From Elusimicrobia bacterium RIFOXYB2_FULL_49_7 (lineage in GTDB: Bacteria; Fibrobacterota; OXYB2-FULL-49-7): a DNA stretch of 5,743 bases. The notes beneath the pieces were generated by a model. The model was not told where the DNA came from, searched no databases, and saw nothing but the letters and a program-made list of their open reading frames with translations. A program made the translations under genes and the position numbers. Below, in pieces: positions 1 through 5,336 of this stretch. Location of the stretch: the NCBI GenBank assembly GCA_001800515.1, contig MGVN01000157.1, positions 27,416-33,158 on the forward strand, given 5' to 3'. Each line of letters opens with the position of its first letter. The first letter of the stretch is position 1.

Positions 1-2446
1 CCGCCAACGCAGCCGAATCCGTCATATTGGCTTCATACACGTCACTTGGGAAAATCGCAATGGCATTGGGAATATTCATGGGTGTGGTGTCAAGGATTCG
101 GATTCTTTGTGTTTGACTGAGAAGCGTGCCTAAGATGTTGGTATAATTGATGTTGATGGTCCCGGAATCGCTTTGATTGGCGGAACTGCCCACATCCGGA
201 TCCGGTTTTAGCATCAGAATCCGGCTGGAGTCAGCACGGAGAGTGGCCATTTGGGTCGGGATCTGGGTATACCGGCTGAATCCTTCTGTCGCGGCCCAGG
301 AATCCGCTTCAATCAGGGTATAGGTATTGGCAATGCGCCAATGACCGAGTGCATATAGACGTAATCCTGAATAAGTGGCTAAATACTGGATGTCGCCTTG
401 AATGGTAGGGATATCCGTACGCTGAGAGCGGGAGTTGCTGAAGACGATGTTATCGATCCAATCGTTGGTGCTGCCGGGAATGGCATCATATCGAACCGTG
501 TCTCTTACCTTTTGTCCGGTTTGGGGAATGGTGTAAGTAGCGACAAGGGGATATTCCTCAGTATGCGAATTAGCGGTCTGAGTGATGATAGCAAAAGGCC
601 GAACCGATTGTGCCGATACGTCTGAAATGGAACGGGAATCATATTGAATCCAATTAATCGGATTGAAAGACCAGGTGGAAGTATTGATCGGGAAGTAATT
701 TGTCCCTGTTGTAGCCGTGAGACTCAAAAAAGCATAAAAGGTGGTTGCGGTATCATAGGTGCTGGTGGAAAGATCGTAATTTATGTGGCGGTAATTTGTC
801 CCTGTTGTGTCAAAGGAAGCACTGTTGGATGAGATTTCCAATCCGTTGACCTTGCTGCGAACCCAGATTGTGTCTTCCGGAAAATAAAGAGTATCGGCTA
901 AATTCTCGGCAGTCAGATAAATAGCACGTGAATCAATATCCGTGGGATTGATGATGATAGGTGTATTGTCAACGGCAGGGGCGGAGAGCGCGGCGGTGAA
1001 TCTGTAACGATAGTCAAAAACATCCGATGCCCACATCCCATTGATACTTGACATATAAAACGATATAATCGTTTTGCCGGCCACCGAGGATGTTACAATA
1101 CTGTCGAATGACACGGTATTGGATGCTAATGGTTCAAGTGAGTTGGGCACAAGGTGGATGGCCGGTGAAAGCTCCTCTTTAAAAATAGGGGTAGAGACAT
1201 TAACCGTACGAGCGACTTGTGTATGAATTGCATCACCAATCATGCTGTATATCGAATCCAGGTCCCTGCCTTTTGCCCGATTAAAAGAACCTCCTGTTGC
1301 TAACGCGACATTTCTTAAAACAGTAAAATCAGGTTTGGAGGTGGTGTCAAGTACAACGATATGCAGTTTTACTCCTGGCGTATTATTTTTTATACTATCC
1401 ATAAAACGGACAAATTGGATCCGCATTAGATTTAGACTATCGTCTGACTTCAAACTGTCTTTTTGGAAAAAACTTGGGCGGGGGATAGGATAAGTGCTAA
1501 AATCATCAAGGTGACGAAACCGTTTTGCGGAATAATTGTCAGCACCATCGCATAATAAAATTATAACCGGTTGAGCTGCTTTAGTACTATGCGCACGTGC
1601 ATAGCGAATCGATTGCCATAATGTATAATAAGTTGAAGTCCCGTCTTCGATATATATATTATTGGAAGTTGCAGGATTGAAATCAGGATCAATCAGTCCG
1701 CCTGTTCGAGGATCAATAGGATGGACGCTGGAGCCGTTGTTCCACCATCCTTGTTCCGCAGATACTAAAATACGGTAAGTGCCGGCCGTGTCAAGAGTCG
1801 GAGAGGGTGTATAGCCCGAAAATGCAGCTACCCATACTTGATGACAAAATGTCCACCACAAGCTTTCAATGCCATACGACAGATAAACATTTCCTGGCGC
1901 TCCTTTTATCAGCATGGTGTACATATTCACACCATAATAGTCTGTTCGGATAAAGAGGGAGTCCACGTTACCTCTAAGATAGCCTGGAATATAATAGAAG
2001 GTGTCGCAATAAGTCGTGTCATTGGGTGCATACGTGCCATAGTTCTTTGGATATTCTCTTTCCGGAATGAACTGGCAATCGAATTGATATCGCATCATGG
2101 CTAATTCATCATCGTCTTGAAGAAAGGAATCGATAAAAAGGCGAACAGCAGATCCCATGAGCTTAACTTTCTGGGCTGCCGTATCTGCCGCAGACTCCCG
2201 CATGGAACCGCTAAAATCGGATACAAGAGTGATGTTAAGGCCAGAGCGCCCTACCGTGCCTCCTCGGGCAGTCATACGGACTTGGGCCTCAGTATTACCG
2301 TCGGCACTACCTTCGTAATTAATAACAATACGATCCGTATGATTGGAGTCGGTGTTGACAAAATGACGCATCGGCGAAAAAAGCTGGGCGGACAAACAAG
2401 CCGCTGCTATAAGTAAAAACATAAAAACAGTATGGGTGTTTTTCAT
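1..2446 (-). CDS. Secreted VWA-domain protein, partial (C-terminus beyond left edge)
   Basis: An uninterrupted 815-codon frame runs off the window. The ATG at 2446 follows an AGGGGG Shine-Dalgarno six bases upstream. Residues 1-20 look like a signal peptide (KN, then FMFLLIAAACLSA) with probable cleavage before Q21; C17 leaves a weak lipoprotein alternative. The VWA domain spans about 70-410: the MIDAS motif DFSGS gives D77, S79 and S81, T270 sits in EDGTSTYYTLWQSI, and D300 is in VIILLCDGADN. ATGGSFNRA (383-391) is the usual late-VWA motif. About 130 residues (roughly 132-262), rich in Tyr, Trp and Gly, are inserted between the second strand and T270. Residues 415-815 are Ser/Thr/Asp-rich and look like beta-sandwich repeats. 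VWA domains bind protein ligands through a divalent metal, so an adhesive or surface-binding role outside the inner membrane is inferred. No partner or exact function is evident, and any C-terminal sorting domain would lie off the window. Confidence 0.9.
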   Translation of the reverse strand, partial: MKNTHTVFMFLLIAAACLSAQLFSPMRHFVNTDSNHTDRIVINYEGSADGNTEAQVRMTARGGTVGRSGLNITLVSDFSGSMRESAADTAAQKVKLMGSAVRLFIDSFLQDDDELAMMRYQFDCQFIPEREYPKNYGTYAPNDTTYCDTFYYIPGYLRGNVDSLFIRTDYYGVNMYTMLIKGAPGNVYLSYGIESLWWTFCHQVWVAAFSGYTPSPTLDTAGTYRILVSAEQGWWNNGSSVHPIDPRTGGLIDPDFNPATSNNIYIEDGTSTYYTLWQSIRYARAHSTKAAQPVIILLCDGADNYSAKRFRHLDDFSTYPIPRPSFFQKDSLKSDDSLNLMRIQFVRFMDSIKNNTPGVKLHIVVLDTTSKPDFTVLRNVALATGGSFNRAKGRDLDSIYSMIGDAIHTQVARTVNVSTPIFKEELSPAIHLVPNSLEPLASNTVSFDSIVTSSVAGKTIISFYMSSINGMWASDVFDYRYRFTAALSAPAVDNTPIIINPTDIDSRAIYLTAENLADTLYFPEDTIWVRSKVNGLEISSNSASFDTTGTNYRHINYDLSTSTYDTATTFYAFLSLTATTGTNYFPINTSTWSFNPINWIQYDSRSISDVSAQSVRPFAIITQTANSHTEEYPLVATYTIPQTGQKVRDTVRYDAIPGSTNDWIDNIVFSNSRSQRTDIPTIQGDIQYLATYSGLRLYALGHWRIANTYTLIEADSWAATEGFSRYTQIPTQMATLRADSSRILMLKPDPDVGSSANQSDSGTININYTNILGTLLSQTQRIRILDTTPMNIPNAIAIFPSDVYEANMTDSAALA
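695..808 (-). repeat. 18-bp in-frame direct repeat in the VWA gene
   Basis: The 18-base string gtaatttgtccctgttgt occurs exactly at 695-712 and at 791-808, 96 bases (32 codons) apart, both in the reading frame of the minus-strand gene. Each encodes TTGTNY (residues about 547-552 and 579-584). Both are followed by a loosely similar xxIN...ST pattern. This suggests either a short internal duplication of a beta-structure unit or a recombination-prone coding repeat. Confidence 0.8.
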
Positions 2447-2489
2447 CTTTAGCCCCCTGATAATAAAATGCAGTTTAAGCAGTTAAATG

Positions 2490-2516
2490 GTAATATAAAA
2501 TAATAATATGTGTCAA
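2490..2516 (-). promoter_or_regulatory. Possible promoter of the VWA gene
   Basis: On the minus strand a perfect TTGACA lies at 2511-2516, with TATTAC at 2490-2495 after a 15-base spacer; an overlapping TATATT gives only 13. The spacer is shorter than the usual 16-18, so this is tentative. Position fits, about 45 bases before the start codon and in an AT-rich stretch. If the organism uses a non-canonical primary sigma consensus, the assignment may be wrong. Confidence 0.35.
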
Positions 2517-2585
2517 ATGCAAGGAAACCAAGTCTCATTTGACTAGTTAGTTGTATTTTTATCGCAAAATGATTAAAAAATCATA

Positions 2586-2615
2586 TTGAATCGGATCAAC
2601 CGGAATAATTATATT
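2586..2615 (+). promoter_or_regulatory. Probable tRNA-Pro promoter
   Basis: TTGAAT (2586-2591) and TATATT (2610-2615) are separated by 18 bases and match the sigma-70 type consensus at 4/6 and 5/6 positions. Transcription would begin near 2622, about eight bases before the mature tRNA 5' end, which suits a short RNase P leader. Confidence 0.45.
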
Positions 2616-2629
2616 TATTAATTCTTCTT

Positions 2630-2703
2630 CGGGGTGTAGCGCAGCCCGGTAGCGTACTTCGTTCGGGACGAAGGAGTCGGAGGTTCAAATCCTCTCACCC
2701 CGA
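2630..2703 (+). tRNA. tRNA-Pro, anticodon CGG
   Basis: A complete 74-base cloverleaf can be folded by eye. The acceptor stem pairs CGGGGTG (2630-2636) with CACCCCG (2696-2702), with discriminator A2703. The D arm is GCGC/GCGT (2639-2655) with loop AGCCCGGTA. The anticodon stem CTTCG/CGAAG encloses the loop TTCGGGA, putting the CGG anticodon at 2664-2666. The T arm is GGAGG/CCTCT with loop TTCAAAT. It decodes CCG proline codons and closely resembles bacterial tRNA-Pro(CGG). CCA is not encoded, so a CCA-adding enzyme must complete it. The 3' half is a common target for tyrosine integrases, and the sequence changes character immediately downstream. Confidence 0.96.
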
Positions 2704-2964
2704 TTTATATTTCCCGCCATCACAGGCTTCATTTTTGGCGAAATTTGCTCAAAATCGCCACTTTTAACCCCTCTAAGCTCTGAAATCCTGATAAAAGTAA
2801 CGCCTTCATTTTTGATGTAACTCTATATTTTTTGATGGGTTTTTATTGGCAGTGGAGACAATTTGGAGACAGGGTTTTTGAAGGGGGCGCTTAGAGGCAC
2901 CATAAAAAGGGGGTGCAAAAGAGAAAGGCGATTTGTTAAATTATCTAAAAAGGAAGGACTCACC
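2704..2964 (+). other. Non-coding stretch between tRNA and ORF6N gene, with short repeats
   Basis: I find no credible gene in these 261 bases. They hold several short repeats: cttcatttttg as a direct repeat at 2727-2737 and 2804-2814; cctctaagc at 2770-2778 with its reverse complement at 2889-2897; and ggagaca at 2854-2860 and 2865-2871, spaced 11 bases start to start. Directly after a tRNA 3' end this could be an attachment-site flank with integrase or excisionase arm sites, or scar DNA from a lost integrase. That reading is inferred. Each repeat is short enough that some could occur by chance. Confidence 0.4.
2736..2760 (+). terminator. Weak hairpin downstream of tRNA, possible terminator
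   Basis: TGGCGA (2736-2741) pairs with TCGCCA (2755-2760) across a 13-base interior that may add two A-T pairs. CTTTTAA follows, giving only four T residues. It lies 33 bases after the tRNA and could end its transcript, but the stem is short and the T run poor. Confidence 0.3.
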
Positions 2965-3483
2965 ATGCAAAATATCGTTCCCCATGAAGGTATAGAAAAG
3001 CGGATACTGCTTTTGCGCGGCCAAAAGGTCATGTTAGATAGGGATTTGGCTGAACTGTATGAAGTTGAAACCAAGGCCTTGAATCAAGCGGTATCTCGTA
3101 ATTTGGATCGTTTTCCTGAAGATTTCATGTTTCGACTAACGAAACAGGAGTTCAAGGATTTGAGGTCACAAATTGTGACCTCAAACAATGGCCGTGGTGG
3201 TCAACGGTATCTGCCTTATGCGTTTACGGAATCCGGAGTGGCCATGCTTTCCAGCGTCCTTCATTCCAAAAAAGCCGCTCTGGTCAATATTCAAATCATG
3301 CGTGCTTTTATCCGGCTTCGGGAAATGGTTGCCTCAAATCCGGACTTTCGGCGGGCTATTGAGAATCTGGAAAAGCGGGTTGATATTCATGACAGGCAGA
3401 TTGGCGCGGCACTTAATGCCATCAAGGGCTTGTTGGAACCGCCGGAAAAGAAAAGGCCCAAGAGGAAGATGGGGTTTGTTTAA
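2965..3483 (+). CDS. ORF6N-domain DNA-binding protein
   Basis: The 172-residue protein starts at the ATG at 2965, with GGAAGG seven bases upstream; an in-frame ATG at 2863 lacks a comparable ribosome site and adds an unrelated basic leader. Residues about 12-100 match the ORF6N domain as I know it: LLRGQKVMLDRDLAELYEV, then LNQAVSRNLDRFPEDFMFRL, then GGQRYLPYAFTESGVAMLSSVL. The rest follows the usual family layout: a helical segment (108-158, likely coiled coil, LEKRVDIHDRQIGAALNAIKGLL) and a basic tail ending PPEKKRPKRKMGFV. ORF6N domains are found in phage and mobile-element proteins related to KilA-N and are thought to bind DNA; the exact role is unknown. It appears full length and intact. 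The gene stands alone just inside the tRNA junction, which fits cargo of an integrated element. Confidence 0.92.
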   Translation: MQNIVPHEGIEKRILLLRGQKVMLDRDLAELYEVETKALNQAVSRNLDRFPEDFMFRLTKQEFKDLRSQIVTSNNGRGGQRYLPYAFTESGVAMLSSVLHSKKAALVNIQIMRAFIRLREMVASNPDFRRAIENLEKRVDIHDRQIGAALNAIKGLLEPPEKKRPKRKMGFV

Positions 3484-3493
3484 CCCATTTTTT
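3469..3493 (+). terminator. Intrinsic terminator overlapping the ORF6N stop codon
   Basis: ATGGG(G)TT at 3469-3476 pairs with AACCCAT at 3482-3488 around a TGTTT loop, with one bulged G, and T residues run from 3488 to 3493. The stop codon TAA (3481-3483) lies in the loop and right arm. The opposite strand has no T run after the hairpin, so it would act on the plus-strand gene only. Confidence 0.5.
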
Positions 3494-3519
3494 CGCTTAA
3501 AGAGTATATTTGCAATTCG

Positions 3520-3867
3520 TTAAAAGGTTGTGCTTCCGGGGCACATATATCCACTTGATGTTTTAATGTGGTTCCATGCGGATAGTTCAAGCAGGAGAGA
3601 TATAATTCCGGAAGATATTCCAACGACTATTCCGGGTGTGCCTTTATCGTTATTGATGAGGATTGACGAAACGATTGCTCCGGCTGTGCCAATAAAGATT
3701 CCGGCTATTGCGTTGTCAGCGGCTTGTTTTAGTTCTATTCCCGATAGATAATTCCCTTGTTGTATTTTGCTGATGTCCATCTTAAGGTTTTTGAAATTCA
3801 AAGAGTCAAGTGATTGGCCGGAAATAGCACAGATAGTTATAAAAATAAACACCAGTATTCTATACAT
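3520..3867 (-). CDS. Small exported or membrane protein, unknown function
   Basis: The 115-residue frame starts at the ATG at 3867, with AGGA (3874-3877) seven bases upstream after an A run. Residues 1-17 form a signal-peptide-like segment (MYRILVFIFITICAISG, then Q18). Two further hydrophobic, glycine-rich stretches, about 53-72 (AIAGIFIGTAGAIVSSILI) and 78-96 (PGIVVGISSGIISLLLEL), look like a transmembrane hairpin with the short NNDKGT turn between them. I do not recognise the family. The layout resembles small inner-membrane or envelope proteins; a holin-like role cannot be supported. The gene converges on the ORF6N gene with a 36-base gap and is probably transcribed alone. The signal peptide, ribosome site and clean hydrophobic pattern make it a likely real gene. 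Confidence 0.72.
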   Translation of the reverse strand: MYRILVFIFITICAISGQSLDSLNFKNLKMDISKIQQGNYLSGIELKQAADNAIAGIFIGTAGAIVSSILINNDKGTPGIVVGISSGIISLLLELSAWNHIKTSSGYMCPGSTTF

Positions 3868-3884
3868 CGATTATCCTTTTTTTG

Positions 3885-3914
3885 AATATAGGTATCTACT
3901 ACTGACAAGTCCAA
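3885..3914 (-). promoter_or_regulatory. Possible promoter of the small membrane protein gene
   Basis: On the minus strand TATATT (3885-3890) lies 18 bases from TTGGAC (3909-3914), which matches the -35 consensus at only three positions; TTGTCA nearby matches better but is too close. The leader would be only about a dozen bases, just covering the ribosome site. Confidence 0.3.
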
Positions 3915-4201
3915 ACTTTCTTTCTCACTCTGAATACTTTTTGTATTGTCATAGCAGTATGGCTTAGTGGTTGGGGGTGTATTCGCGGGTCCTCCGGCAA
4001 AAATTTCCCATGCGGGTCGGCTTTTTTTAGCATAAATGTCGGCTCTCTGGAAAAAAAATAAGCACTGGTATGGGTTATGGCTCCCTTAAAAAAAGAATGA
4101 AGCCTTCCGGGAAAAATGGACAAGCGGTTAAATTGCGCGTTGGAATCTGTTTTGATATTTTTCTTTCTCTTTAAAAAGATTTTGAATTACTTTTTCTTTA
4201 T

Positions 4202-4254
4202 GGCGGGATAGGGTAGCTCCTGACAAGCCGGTGCCCTTTCCCCGGTTTCCCGCC
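4202..4254 (+). promoter_or_regulatory. GC-rich structured leader element upstream of the 4297 gene
   Basis: GGCGGGA (4202-4208) pairs perfectly with TCCCGCC (4248-4254). Inside, AGGG (4210-4213) can pair with CCCT (4234-4237) around a small GCT/AGC stem, or alternatively AAGCCGG with CCGGTT. The two inner folds are mutually exclusive, the sort of arrangement seen in RNA switches. The element is an island of GC in AT-rich sequence and ends 42 bases before the start codon. It matches no riboswitch class I know, and no T run follows, so it is not a plain terminator. It could equally be a DNA site bound by a replication or regulatory protein. Confidence 0.4.
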
Positions 4255-4296
4255 TGATTTCTCTGGAAGGGTCTATCCTTGAAAGGGAAGGTCAAT

Positions 4297-5016
4297 ATGA
4301 CAAGCAAGCAATACTACGGTGCATTAAAAGAAATTCTCAAATTCCAATGTGATAAAAGCGCCCTTAAAATTTCGCTTGATAGATTTGAGATTATTGACAG
4401 TGATGGATATCCAAGAGAAGGTCAAATTCAAGTCAGAGTCGGTCAGATTGACAAAGGAATAGGTGTTGTATTAATATGCGAAACGGTATCCAGAGAAGTA
4501 TCATCTTGGATGTGTCGAGAATTGAACAATATTGCTTTTCGGCAAGCATTAAACATTGAAGACAGTTTTAGATATATAATTTCGTATGTGTTGACACAAA
4601 TTTCTATTGAGCAAATTATTTACAAAAAGAAGGGTGTTTCAAGCTTATTTACAAATGAGTATTGGAAAGCACCTACGCCTATACTGGCTGGAAAGCCTAC
4701 CTTTCCAAGAACTATGTATAGATTATTGGAAACATGGCGGTTATTTTTAGATGATCCGGTCGATGTAATTTATTATATCGGGAAAAATAAAAATGATTTT
4801 ATCCCGCACAGTGTGTTATGGGGTTTGGTTCGAGGAAATGAGCCAACGACTCTTGAACACGCAAGACGCATGATGCAAGTCGGAGCACCATGGAGTGAGA
4901 TTGAAAGAAGAACAGGTTATAGTCGAAATGGATTGATTAAACAAGCCAAGAAATTTAATAAGACTTTTCAAAAGGGCAAACCCGGTCGCAGACTTGGAAG
5001 CCGGAACGCACTATAG
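4297..5016 (+). CDS. Unrecognised protein with C-terminal HTH-like segment and basic tail
   Basis: The 239-residue protein starts at the ATG at 4297, preceded by AAGGGAAGG five bases away; an in-frame TTG at 4279 is less likely because it lies upstream of that ribosome site. Residues about 1-175 belong to no family I recognise and are mixed alpha/beta, with a beta-like stretch at 42-61 (GQIQVRVGQIDKGIGVVLIC). Residues 184-222 look like a helix-turn-helix unit: TLEHARRMMQVG, then APWSEIERRTGYSRNGLIKQAKKF, resembling the C-terminal HTH of resolvases and regulators. The tail 226-237 (KGKPGRRLGSRN) is basic and AT-hook-like. DNA binding is inferred; no recombinase catalytic motif is visible. It is AT-rich (the row 4561-4620 is 25% GC) compared with the next gene, which lies 108 bases downstream with no clear terminator between. 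It may regulate the region or bind its origin. Confidence 0.75.
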   Translation: MTSKQYYGALKEILKFQCDKSALKISLDRFEIIDSDGYPREGQIQVRVGQIDKGIGVVLICETVSREVSSWMCRELNNIAFRQALNIEDSFRYIISYVLTQISIEQIIYKKKGVSSLFTNEYWKAPTPILAGKPTFPRTMYRLLETWRLFLDDPVDVIYYIGKNKNDFIPHSVLWGLVRGNEPTTLEHARRMMQVGAPWSEIERRTGYSRNGLIKQAKKFNKTFQKGKPGRRLGSRNAL

Positions 5017-5124
5017 TATCATTTTGTTTTCCTCAAAAGTTCCAGTTTGGTTCCTTTTTGATTTCAAAAATTTCAGTTAAATTATCTCCATGCAAAAGTG
5101 ATAAAAACTTTTCTTGGAGGATTT

Positions 5125-5331
5125 ATGTCAGCGATACTTTACGAACTCAAAGCAGAAATCACGCGGCGCGGGTTACGCACCCGGCAAATTTCCGAAGCCA
5201 TCCCCGTTTCTTATGACCGCTTGATCCGAGTCTTGAATGGCTACACGCCACCGGATCATGATTTAATCCGGAAGGTACGCGCCTTTCTCAAAGCCTTTGA
5301 CACGCAACAAAAGATGGAAAATATTTACTAA
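5125..5331 (+). CDS. Small XRE-like helix-turn-helix protein
   Basis: The 68-residue protein starts at the ATG at 5125, with GGAGG (5116-5120) four bases upstream; an in-frame GTG at 5098 lies before this ribosome site and is rejected. Almost the whole protein is one lambda-repressor-like domain: helix 5-14 (LYELKAEITR), then LRTRQISEAIPVSYDRLIRVLNGYTPP (17-43), where QISEAI is the second helix and SYDRLIRVLNG the recognition helix, then a last helix with DHDLIRKVRAFLKAF (44-58). It lacks any oligomerisation or ligand domain, as in Cro-like or small phage regulators. It is GC-rich (row 5161-5220 is 62% GC). The next gene begins five bases after its stop, so it is probably the first gene of an operon and may control it. 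The operator is not identified. Confidence 0.85.
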   Translation: MSAILYELKAEITRRGLRTRQISEAIPVSYDRLIRVLNGYTPPDHDLIRKVRAFLKAFDTQQKMENIY

Positions 5332-5336
5332 CGCCA

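Larger units (their letters stand above)
3868..4296. other. 429-base intergenic region between divergent genes
   Basis: It separates the minus-strand small membrane protein from the plus-strand HTH-like protein and must hold both promoters. Short direct repeats are present: gcgggtc at 3985-3991 and 4012-4018, and gtcggct at 4016-4022 and 4038-4044 (22 bases apart), followed by poly-A and poly-T tracts. An open frame at 3899-4123 on the minus strand starts with TTG and lacks a ribosome site, so I do not call it. The last part (4202-4254) has a separate structured element. The rest, about 4125-4200, is AT-rich and shows nothing I recognise. Confidence 0.6.

Noticed and set aside
398..2416. Several short plus-strand open frames (398-625, 644-832, 1242-1493, 1838-2104, 2117-2416)
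   Set aside because: All lie antisense inside the long VWA gene, which has a signal peptide, a ribosome site and domain motifs; their translations show no recognisable domains.
2704..2964. Integrase remnant after the tRNA
   Set aside because: Translation in the plus frames gave no integrase-like motif, and the stretch is broken by stop codons.
2823..3074. 83-residue minus-strand open frame
   Set aside because: It overlaps the start of the well-supported ORF6N gene on the other strand and has no recognisable features.
3188..3523. 111-residue plus-strand open frame
   Set aside because: It is a second frame inside the ORF6N gene and shows no domain.
3530..3967. Plus-strand open frames at 3530-3751 and 3767-3967
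   Set aside because: The first lies wholly, and the second mostly, antisense to the small membrane protein gene, which has a better start, ribosome site and signal peptide.
3899..4123. 74-residue minus-strand open frame upstream of the small membrane protein
   Set aside because: It starts with TTG, has no ribosome site and no recognisable domain. A decayed gene or repeat remains possible, but nothing supports calling it.
4202..4254. Known riboswitch, small SRP RNA or integron attC site
   Set aside because: I compared the element with the core motifs of the classes I remember and found no match; attC core sites are absent.
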